From NCBI GenBank assembly GCA_963773335.1, contig CAVZAT010000004.1, positions 620,001 through 684,000 on the forward strand: a stretch of 64,000 bases of DNA, in the 5' to 3' direction. Positions 58,233 to 64,000 of the stretch are shown here, one piece after another. The notes below the pieces were generated by a model. That model did no database searches. It was not told the origin of the DNA and saw nothing but the letters and a program-made list of their open reading frames with translations. Every line of letters starts with the position of its first letter. Positions within the stretch are counted from its first letter, which is position 1. Source of the stretch: UBA4742 sp963773335 (GTDB lineage Bacteria; Actinomycetota; Acidimicrobiia; Acidimicrobiales; Acidimicrobilacustridaceae). A program made the position numbers and the translations under genes.

Positions 58233-58258
58233 TCGGCGCTGGTTGGCTCACGCGCCGA
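58233..58258. repeat. Recurrent palindrome, site e (right half of the IS110 target)
   Basis: TCGGCGC (58233-58239) pairs with GCGCCGA (58252-58258), loop 12. The left part of this site is at 56861-56875, across the IS110 copy C. Confidence 0.6.
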
Positions 58259-58568
58259 AGTGGGGAGCGGGGAAGGCGCCGAATTCGTCGAGCACGTCCG
58301 TTGCCTCATCCGGCACGGACACCAGCAGTCGGGCTCGGTCGGCATCGATCGCCAAGTCGAACTCGAAGAACCCACAACATGCCTTCTCCCGTTGGGCGAG
58401 TTGCACGAGCTCGGTCAGACCGACCAGATCTTCCCTCAGGGTCATGGTGACCTCCGTTGGTGAAGATCGCTCCACCTGAGCAACGGCGCGGGCGATGACA
58501 GTGCGCCACTCGTCGACCTGGCTCCGTGCGGCGGATGCATCCAACGAGCAAGCGATAGGAACTCGCAT
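58248..58568 (-). CDS. Hypothetical protein with a CC-x-FF motif, 106 aa
   Basis: Unrecognised but protein-like. VIARAVAQVERSSPTEVTMT, then LVQLAQREKACCGFFEFDLA with a vicinal cysteine pair and a beta-strand DADRARLLVSVPDEATDVLD. A similar Cys-Cys-aromatic pattern occurs in small actinobacterial proteins near metal-responsive regulators, but I would not assign a function. ATG 58568 after AGGGGC; ATG 58586 is possible. Confidence 0.6.
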   Translation of the reverse strand: MRVPIACSLDASAARSQVDEWRTVIARAVAQVERSSPTEVTMTLREDLVGLTELVQLAQREKACCGFFEFDLAIDADRARLLVSVPDEATDVLDEFGAFPAPHFGA

Positions 58569-58603
58569 GCCCCTGAGGATACGGGTCGTCATCGAGGCCG
58601 CGC

Positions 58604-58657
58604 CCGAACGACGTCGTCGTCGGCGCTCCTCGCGAAGGTTCCTGAGCGCAGGTTCGG
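58604..58657. repeat. Recurrent palindrome, site d, with CCGAAC/GTTCGG outer arms
   Basis: CCGAAC (58604-58609) pairs with GTTCGG (58652-58657), and CGGCGCTC (58621-58628) with GAGCGC (58644-58649). The AAC...GTT outer bases are as expected of attC sites, although the core site is not a full GTTRRRY. Confidence 0.6.
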
Positions 58658-58705
58658 TGGTCGTGCATTCCGTCGCTCGGCGGCGCGTCGGGGCACCATG
58701 GGGTC

Positions 58706-59245
58706 GTGAAGGCGCTGACCGATGCCGGGCTCGGGCTGGACTACGAGAAGCTGCGGCTGGATCGCACAACTGGGGCCTGGATCGCCGCTGGAGCCCAACT
58801 GCGGGATCAGGTGGCGGAGTCGCTCGACGAGCTGGTCGTCGCGGTGGAGCAGATCGGTTCCTCCTCAGTCCTCGGGCTCCTGGCTAAGCCGATCGTTGAC
58901 CTTGCCGTCGGCTTGGCGACGCCCGAAGATCTCCCCCACGTGTCGACCAGGCTGGAAGCCAGCGGGTGGATCTACCGAGGCGACGCGGGTGACAACGGAG
59001 GACAGGTCTTCGTCCTGGAAGCTCGGCCGTGGCATCGAGTCGCCCACCTGCACGTCGTCGACTATGGCCGCGCTCAATGGGTGAACTACCTACGTCTCCG
59101 GGATCTCCTGCGCCAGAGCCACGAGGCCCGCAGCCAGTACGGGGCCGCCAAGGTCCACCTGGTCGACGAGTACGGCAACGACCGCAAGGCCTACACGGAT
59201 GGGAAGTCCACCGTCGTGACCTCGCTGCTTCGTGACACCGACTGA
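58706..59245 (+). CDS. GrpB/UPF0157-like protein, 179 aa
   Basis: GSSSVLGLLAKPIVDLAVGL matches the family's GSTSVPGLxAKPIIDL nucleotidyltransferase-like motif, and HRVAHLHVVDYGRAQWVNYL matches its HLH...W..L.FRD motif. Length is normal. GTG 58706 follows TGGGG. GrpB proteins resemble small nucleotidyltransferases and often occur with mobile or resistance genes; no function is proven. Followed by site c. Confidence 0.78.
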   Translation: MKALTDAGLGLDYEKLRLDRTTGAWIAAGAQLRDQVAESLDELVVAVEQIGSSSVLGLLAKPIVDLAVGLATPEDLPHVSTRLEASGWIYRGDAGDNGGQVFVLEARPWHRVAHLHVVDYGRAQWVNYLRLRDLLRQSHEARSQYGAAKVHLVDEYGNDRKAYTDGKSTVVTSLLRDTD

Positions 59246-59297
59246 GGACCAGGCCGCTCTCCGACGCCGGGTCCAGAGTCGCCCGTCAAGCGCACAG

Positions 59298-59343
59298 AAC
59301 ACACCTCGGCGCTCCTCGCAATCGAGCCGAGCGCCGGTTCGGG
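59298..59343. repeat. Recurrent palindrome, site c
   Basis: CGGCGCTC (59307-59314) pairs with GAGCGCCG (59329-59336), loop 14, with outer AAC (59298-59300) and GTT (59337-59339). It lies 50 bases after the GrpB-like gene's stop. Confidence 0.7.
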
Positions 59344-59400
59344 GCAAATGGGATTGACGCTTCGTGTCGGCCTCGGGCCACACCGCGGAGGGTTAGCTGC

Positions 59401-59808
59401 TCAGCCTGGGTGGCCGACGGTGATGGAGGCGGAGGGGTAGAGGGCCGTGGTCGAACGCGAGTAGGTGCATTGCGCGGTCGCGGTGTAGGTGCCGGGTTGG
59501 AGGTCCGGGGGGAGGGTGAGTGCTGCTCGCCATTGGGTCTGCTGGTCGCCGATGATCGTCGGGTTGGTCTCCAGCCTGGTGGAACCGTGGAGAAGGTCGA
59601 CCAGCAGGGTGGAGCGGTGATCACAACCCGGGCCCTGGGAGGTGATGACGAGGGTCGATCCTGGGACGGCGTCGTGAGCGGAAGCACCAAGATCCGCCGG
59701 TCGGTATGCACGTTGATGGCCAGCGGCTCGAAGGCGAACGGCTTCGTTCCAGTCGAGGGGTTCGCGCACGCCGGACACTCCTGGACCAACCTGTACAATC
59801 GCACCCAA
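59401..59808 (-). CDS. Hypothetical protein, possibly a truncated extracellular domain
   Basis: The C-terminal 90 residues look real: PGSTLVITSQGPGCDHRSTL, then LTLPPDLQPGTYTATAQCTY, resembling a cysteine-bridged extracellular beta-sandwich. The N-terminal 40 residues are not protein-like, and no signal peptide is seen, so this may be the 3' part of a gene cut by the island's right end or frameshifted. Confidence 0.35.
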   Translation of the reverse strand: MGAIVQVGPGVSGVREPLDWNEAVRLRAAGHQRAYRPADLGASAHDAVPGSTLVITSQGPGCDHRSTLLVDLLHGSTRLETNPTIIGDQQTQWRAALTLPPDLQPGTYTATAQCTYSRSTTALYPSASITVGHPG

Positions 59809-59860
59809 GTTGACCTGGGCTTTCCCACCGCGAACGGGAAGGCTGGCCGCGTAGCGGCCG

Positions 59861-59904
59861 GCCTTCCAAGCTGGTCATGCGGGTTCGATTCCCGTCACCC
59901 GCTC
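59861..59904 (+). other. attR: 44-bp copy of the tRNA-Gly 3' half
   Basis: Identical to 48989-49032. The 5' half of a tRNA is absent upstream, so this is an attachment remnant and not a gene. Confidence 0.9.
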
Positions 59905-59918
59905 CGCTGCTCGTTGGC

Positions 59919-60275
59919 CTACTCGTCAAGCATCCAACGCTCGCGGTTGAACATCCGGCCCAGACGAGCCGTCAGCGACGAGCCGACATCCTGTAACGCA
60001 TCCACGTGGAACACCTTGGTTCCGTGCGGCGCGGGGAGTGCATCCGCCTCGGCGTCGGAGAGCGCGGTTTGGACCTCCTCGGTCGTCATGGCGGTGATCT
60101 GGTCCCGGTCTACGAACCGCAGCCCACTGGCGGTGGTGAGCACGATCCCATCGAAGAGGTCCTCCTCCGGAACCTGCAAGACATGCTCGACGGTGCCGAT
60201 CTGGGTTCCCGATGAGGTGCGGACCGGGACGCCGACCCGCAGCGCCAGATAGGAAACGGGCGTTGCGTCGGCCAT
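59919..60275 (-). CDS. PRC-barrel-like domain protein, 118 aa
   Basis: Small beta-rich protein. YLALRVGVPVRTSSGTQIGT and PEEDLFDGIVLTTASGLRFV fit a PRC barrel, a domain found in photosynthetic reaction-centre H subunits and RNA-processing proteins. ATG 60275 has AGAGGAG at ideal spacing. It is the first host gene right of the island. Function unknown. Confidence 0.7.
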   Translation of the reverse strand: MADATPVSYLALRVGVPVRTSSGTQIGTVEHVLQVPEEDLFDGIVLTTASGLRFVDRDQITAMTTEEVQTALSDAEADALPAPHGTKVFHVDALQDVGSSLTARLGRMFNRERWMLDE

Positions 60276-60451
60276 GTCGGCTCCTCTGAGGTAGCGGCGG
60301 ATGTGGCCTGCCTGGCTTTGCCTGACCCTACGACCATCTACCCGGGTGGCGCGCCTTCAGGAACCCGGCGGCCGCCCCGGGCAGTAGGACCTAAGACCCG
60401 AATGCGCCCCGTCTGATCAAGGACCCAGTCCTGGCACCCGATCTCAATGAT

Positions 60452-61821
60452 ATGACGAGTTCGGGCGAGGGAGTGAACCAGGTGCAGCTGGGCCCCACCG
60501 AAACCCCCTACAACATCGAGGACCTGCGAATCCCACCGGTCGTCGTCGAGGACCTCGTGTTGCGACGGACGCTGCTCGACGGCCGGACTTCCATCCTGCG
60601 CTTGTCCGAAGCGCTCGCCCTCACCGTTTCGCTCATGGAGCGCGTCGTCGAGGACATGCGGGGTCGCCAGCTCCTGGAGGTGCAAGGGTCCGAAGGGCGC
60701 AACCTCGTGCTCACCCTGTCGGACCTGGGCAAGGCCCAGGCCAACGAACGCATGCTGCTGTGCCGATACGTAGGCCCGACCCCTGTGAGCCTCGAGGACT
60801 ACACCCGCGTCGTACTGAGCCAGACCCAGCGTTCCGAGGTCAACGAGGCGAGCCTGCGTGAGGCGTTCTCCGACCTCGTCGTGGATGGCGCGCTGCTCGA
60901 CGAGCTCGGTCCCGCCATTCGCTCCAAGGGAGCCATGTTCCTGTACGGCCCGCCGGGGACGGGAAAGTCCGCGATCGCCGAGCGTCTCGCCGCGTCGACC
61001 ATGACGTCGTGCTCGTGCCCTTTGCTGTCGAGGTCGACAGCCAGATCATCGCGGTGTTCGATCCCGGTACCCACGTCCCCGTCGATCCCCAGCCCGGCCA
61101 GCTGGACCCCCGGTGGATCGCATGCCGGCGCCCGTCGATCGTCGTCGGTGGCGAACTGACGGGCGATCAGCTCGAGCTGTCCTACGAGCCCAGCACCGGC
61201 ATCTATCTGGCACCGATCCAGATGCAGGCCAACAACGGGGTACTGGTCATCGACGACTTCGGCCGCCAACGCCTCACCCCCGAGGAGCTGCTCAACCGTT
61301 GGATCGTGCCGCTCGATCGGGCCGTCGACCATCTCTCGCTCGTCTACGGCTTCAAATTCGTCGTTCCCTGCGTCCCGAAGATCGTCTTCTCGACCAACCT
61401 CGAACCGTCGAGCCTCGGCGACGAGGCATTCTTCCGCCGCATCCGCAGCAAGGTCCTGATCCCGCCGATCTCTGACGACCAGTTCGACGAGGTGCTGCGG
61501 ATCGCCGCCGAGCAGCGTGGGGTCACCGTTGCGCCTGGCGCGGCCGAATACCTTCGATGGGTGACCCGCAACCGTGGAGACGGCGACCTCCGCCCATACC
61601 TGCCCGGCAGTGTGTGCGAGATCGTCGAGTCGATAAGTGGCTACCAGGGCACGCCCAGATTGCTCGACCGCGACACCGTCGACCGCGTCGCGAACCTCTA
61701 CTTCGCTCACGAACGGGCCGTGACCGGAAAGCATGGACCGGCGCAGGCCGCAGCCACGGTGCATCTCCTTCCCGAGCCGAACCAAGCCGGGCCCGACTCG
61801 CACCGGGTGATCAGCTTCTGA
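60452..61821 (+). CDS. AAA+ ATPase with N-terminal helical domain, one frameshift
   Basis: Walker A GPPGTGKSAIAERLAA (about 173-188) and Walker B NNGVLVIDDFGRQRL, with sensor-like IVFSTNLEPSSL and an arginine-finger region FRRIRSKV. The first 110 residues (SEALALTVSLMERVVEDMRG) look like a winged-helix domain. A break near 61000 separates ERLAAS from VVLVPFAVEVDSQIIAVFDP. I do not recognise a named family, and the substrate or partner is unknown. Confidence 0.75.
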
Positions 61822-61868
61822 TCGGCGTGCAGCCGGCGACGGTGGCATGTCAATGAGGCGTCTGAGGC

Positions 61869-62345
61869 ATGCTCGCCGGGATGGACGACATCGAGCGCGG
61901 GCTGCTGCGCACCGTGGAAGTCCTGAGCGATGCCGAGTTGGAAGACCAGGTGGACGAGCGAACGCCGCAGCTGATCGCCGACGCCCTGGCGGCCCGCAGC
62001 GGACTCGTCGTGCGTCAGCTGTTGCCCGGTGAGGCTGTGCGCTCGGTGCGGGAGGACCTGGCCTTCATGCGGGTCATGAAGGCCGCCATCGCGCGGTCCG
62101 GCCCCGGGGCACGCTCGACTCCACCGCCATGCTGGCCTCATGGCGCGAGGACCTGGGCTCGCTCAAGATGTCGGCCAGCCACCCTTCGCAAGCTCACTGG
62201 GTTCTACGAGGCCTCCGGCTTGAATCGTGTGGTCAGCCGAACCGGGGTGGCACCCTGGACCCTGCCCTACCGCGAGGTCGCGGTGACCTGGTTCTTCGCG
62301 CCGACGCGGCTTCCTTCGGCCCTCGGACGCCCTTACGCCGTCTGA
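61869..62345 (+). CDS. Hypothetical protein, two frameshifts
   Basis: Unrecognised. MDDIERGLLRTVEVLSDAEL and PGEAVRSVREDLAFMRVMKA are helical; after breaks near 62108 and 62185 come MLASWREDLGSLKMSASHP and LTGFYEASGLNRVVSRTGVA. ATG 61869 or 61881; neither has a good ribosome site. Corrected length about 155. Confidence 0.45.
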   Translation: MLAGMDDIERGLLRTVEVLSDAELEDQVDERTPQLIADALAARSGLVVRQLLPGEAVRSVREDLAFMRVMKAAIARSGPGARSTPPPCWPHGARTWARSRCRPATLRKLTGFYEASGLNRVVSRTGVAPWTLPYREVAVTWFFAPTRLPSALGRPYAV

Positions 62346-62355
62346 GGGATCGAGG

Positions 62356-62490
62356 TCAGCGCTTGCCGCGGCCCTTGGACGCGCTGCGGCCTTCGCCGTA
62401 GTCGCGGTCGCGCTGCTTCACCCGGATGAAAGCCACCACCACCAGCACCGCCAGGACGAAGAAGATGATGGCGCCGCTCCAGTAGTACAT
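62356..62490 (-). CDS. Small single-pass membrane protein, 44 aa
   Basis: ATG 62490 gives MYYWSGAIIFFVLAVLVVVA, a membrane helix, then a basic tail ending GRSASKGRGKR. Codon use and composition look like a real gene. It is too short for automatic calls. Its promoter would be in 62491-62640. Confidence 0.55.
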   Translation of the reverse strand: MYYWSGAIIFFVLAVLVVVAFIRVKQRDRDYGEGRSASKGRGKR

Positions 62491-62647
62491 CGCCACAAAC
62501 TAGGTGCGGCGAAGCGTGGTCCGGTCGGACTCGATCCGGGACGGTCCAAGTCACGGTCCGACGTGCTCGTCGGACCGTGACCAAGACGAGACCGCGCTGC
62601 CCACATGAGAAGGCCGTGAGAGCGCCTGCGCCCGGTTCCGTTTGCGG

Positions 62648-63039
62648 ATGGTGCCGACCTACAGTGCGCGCGTGCACCAGGTTTCGAGTCGGCCGGATCC
62701 AGAACCGCAACGCTGGTCGGGGTGGCGCGAATTGCTCATGCTGTTCGGTCTGAGCGCCGTCATCGCTGGGATCATCGTGATCACCGCCTCGCCCGCCAAC
62801 ATGCATCCCGGCTCGACGCACGCAGCTGTGTTGGTCCGGGGCGAGGTCACTTCGCTGGCGTGCTCGGAGGGTGTGGCCAGGGTCGGCTCAGCCACCTGGG
62901 TGAACGACAACGCGAAGCTCGATCGTCTGCACCTGCCCATCCGCGGCCACCTGCGGATCATGAACGCCGCGACCGCGGTGTTCACCGCCGCGGGATCCGC
63001 GTCGACCTGTCGCCGGCCATGCCCTGCACCGCGGGCTGA
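62648..63039 (+). CDS. Hypothetical membrane-anchored protein, one frameshift
   Basis: Unrecognised. A helix ELLMLFGLSAVIAGIIVITA near residues 27-46 is followed by an exported part with two cysteines. A break near 62990 joins TAVFTAAG to RVDLSPAMPCTAG. ATG 62648 is provisional; GTG 62672 is possible. About 130 residues. Confidence 0.5.
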
Positions 63040-63082
63040 CCGGGCACGGTCGGGCCGCGGCCCGACCGTGCCCGGAGCCAGT

Positions 63083-63436
63083 TCAGGCCGCGCGGTTGCG
63101 TCGGGCGCGGAGCTTCTCGAGGAGCACCTCGGCGAAGTGGATGTCGTCGGGCCCGGGTAGGGGGGCCAGCTTGGCCACCGCCCCGGCCGCGCCAGCCAGG
63201 TTCTCGCCCGTCTTCAGGTAGTCGTCGAGCGTGCCTGCGGCCAACAACGTGACCGTGGCAGGGATCGTGGCCTGGGCCAGTCCCTCCCGCCATTCCCGAT
63301 CCATCGGTGCGGGCGCGTTCTCGGGCATCAGGGCCAACAACACGGCGGCGGCGTGGGCGCGCGTCCGTGTCGCATCCGCGTCAAAGGCCACGCCCAGTGC
63401 CGTCGCTACTTCCCAGAGAGCTTGTTCTTCGTCCAC
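63083..63436 (-). CDS. Hypothetical alpha-helical protein, 117 aa
   Basis: Unrecognised, intact frame. MDEEQALWEVATALGVAFDA, then TRTRAHAAAVLLALMPENAP and a C-terminal HFAEVLLEKLRARRNRAA. Ala/Leu-rich throughout. No membrane segment or motif. Confidence 0.6.
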   Translation of the reverse strand: MDEEQALWEVATALGVAFDADATRTRAHAAAVLLALMPENAPAPMDREWREGLAQATIPATVTLLAAGTLDDYLKTGENLAGAAGAVAKLAPLPGPDDIHFAEVLLEKLRARRNRAA

Positions 63437-63479
63437 GTCCGCAACCTAACGCGCCCACACCACCAGGAGCGAAGCCGTC

Positions 63480-63875
63480 TCAGGTCCCCGCCGACGAGGT
63501 GGTCGACGACGCCCCGCCGCCCGCCCCGGGCAGTGGGCTCGTCGTGGTCGAGGAGGCGCCGGTGATCGTCGACGTCGCCGACCCCGAGGAGGTGGAGCTC
63601 TCACCGGTCGTCGAGCTACCTGGCTGGGTCGAGGTCGTAGTGGACTCGGCCGTCGTGGTGGTGGATGGGATCCGCGTGGTCGGGGTCACCGGGGTGGAAA
63701 CCGGGGTGGTGGCCACGTAGACCTTCGTCGGGGGTGGGGTGCGAACCTCGAGGTAGAGCGCACCCAGGCCCACGAAGGCCAGCACAAGCACCAGGGTCGA
63801 CCACCGCAGGGGCAGCCGCCGATGGATCTTGCGCTGCAGCACGCGGCGCGCACCTCCGCCGCGGTCACGGCGCAC
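63480..63875 (-). CDS. Membrane protein with Ser/Thr-rich extracellular tail, 131 aa
   Basis: Basic N-terminus RRVLQRKIHRRLPLRWS, one helix TLVLVLAFVGLGALYLEV, then about 85 residues dominated by Thr, Ser and Pro, as in stalk-like envelope proteins. GTG 63875 overlaps the preceding partial gene by 11 bases. A cell-division small protein in a rsmH-ftsL context is possible but not shown. Confidence 0.55.
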   Translation of the reverse strand: MRRDRGGGARRVLQRKIHRRLPLRWSTLVLVLAFVGLGALYLEVRTPPPTKVYVATTPVSTPVTPTTRIPSTTTTAESTTTSTQPGSSTTGESSTSSGSATSTITGASSTTTSPLPGAGGGASSTTSSAGT

Positions 63876-64000
63876 CGGCCGATTGGTCGGCCAGGGGCGC
63901 GGTCAGGATGCCCGCCTCTCGCAGCGCGGCGGAGCAGCGGTACCTGGGCTCACGCGGCTCACGTCGAACTGGCGACCCGGCAACGTGCGCACCACCAGTC
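63865..64000 (-). CDS. Partial CDS (C-terminus only), unrecognised
   Basis: The last 44 residues read REPREPRYRCSAALREAGIL then TAPLADQSAGAP and stop at 63865. PRYRCSAALR loosely resembles the PRARSARLR end of RsmH, but this is not enough to name it. The start lies off the window. Confidence 0.35.
   Translation of the reverse strand, partial: TGGAHVAGSPVRREPREPRYRCSAALREAGILTAPLADQSAGAP

Larger units (their letters stand above)
49033..59904. mobile_element. Genomic island integrated in tRNA-Gly, about 10.9 kb
   Basis: Bounded by the two 44-bp direct repeats. The left copy completes a functional tRNA; the right copy is only the 3' half. A tyrosine recombinase is the first gene inside. Cargo: IS630, two IS110 remnants and one intact IS110, an SDR oxidoreductase, and small genes of unknown function separated by a recurrent palindrome. 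No plasmid or phage replication or conjugation gene is visible, so the element is non-autonomous or reduced. Confidence 0.88.

Noticed and set aside
51921..59343. A confirmed integron
   Set aside because: No IntI-type integrase or attI is recognisable, and most sites lack a full RYYYAAC/GTTRRRY pair. Only attC-like placement and structure are supported.
59861..59904. A second tRNA-Gly gene
   Set aside because: Only the 3' half is present, with no acceptor or D arm upstream. It is the island's right attachment site.

Overview
The window is high-GC actinobacterial DNA. The coenzyme F420-type oxidoreductases (two LLM proteins and a split PPOX protein), class II DAHP synthase, actinobacterial RNase E/G, a rod-type mreBCD-mrdA-rodA cell-wall cluster and the obg/proB/proA/nadD/rsfS neighbourhood together point to Actinomycetota, most probably class Acidimicrobiia. 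That placement is inferred from gene content and order, not from a marker tree.

Layout. 1-3.1 kb: a truncated fused LivH-LivM permease, an F420 LLM oxidoreductase and tRNA-Ala. 3.2-6.1 kb (minus): rsfS, an LCP/LytR_C protein and nadD, overlapping one another. 6.3-13.8 kb (plus): a sigma-70 factor, class II DAHP synthase, sulfite reductase-cysH (assimilatory sulfur), a PaaX-type regulator, a GerMN lipoprotein and a DUF2510 protein. 13.9-23.2 kb: a CoxE-like VWA/MoxR pair, proA, murJ, pspA (plus), proB and obg. 23.2-26.5 kb: three TadE/TadG-like pilus genes. 26.7-33.2 kb: dgt, rpmA-rplU, rne and a B12-binding radical SAM/DUF2344 protein. 33.4-39.1 kb: rodA, PBP2, mreD, mreC, mreB. 39.2-44.4 kb: ndk, a FolC-like protein with degraded catalytic motifs, clpX, clpP and tig. 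44.5-49 kb: a PLP enzyme, an acyltransferase, a PPOX protein, tRNA-Pro, a second LLM oxidoreductase and tRNA-Gly.

Accessory region, 49.0-59.9 kb. A genomic island lies in tRNA-Gly(TCC). A tyrosine recombinase follows the tRNA directly, and a 44-bp copy of the tRNA 3' end recurs 10.9 kb downstream. Inside are an IS630 element, three IS110-family elements or remnants, an SDR oxidoreductase and several small genes of unknown function. A recurrent imperfect palindrome (consensus left arm near CCGAACGGCACGTCGGCGCT) lies between the small genes, resembling integron attC sites in its placement. The intact IS110 element has inserted inside one copy: joining its two flanks restores 20 of 20 bases of another copy 1.1 kb away. 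Its non-coding leader carries a 9-base match to its left target flank, as expected for a bridge-RNA target guide. Two other IS110 leaders are identical except in two short windows.

Beyond the island (59.9-64 kb) are a PRC-barrel-like protein, an AAA+ ATPase and small unknown or membrane proteins.

Data quality. More than twenty otherwise conserved genes are broken by single-base frameshifts, often in C/G runs, on both strands and in housekeeping genes. This looks like residual indel error in the assembly rather than gene decay. I give the frame-corrected extents and the approximate break points.
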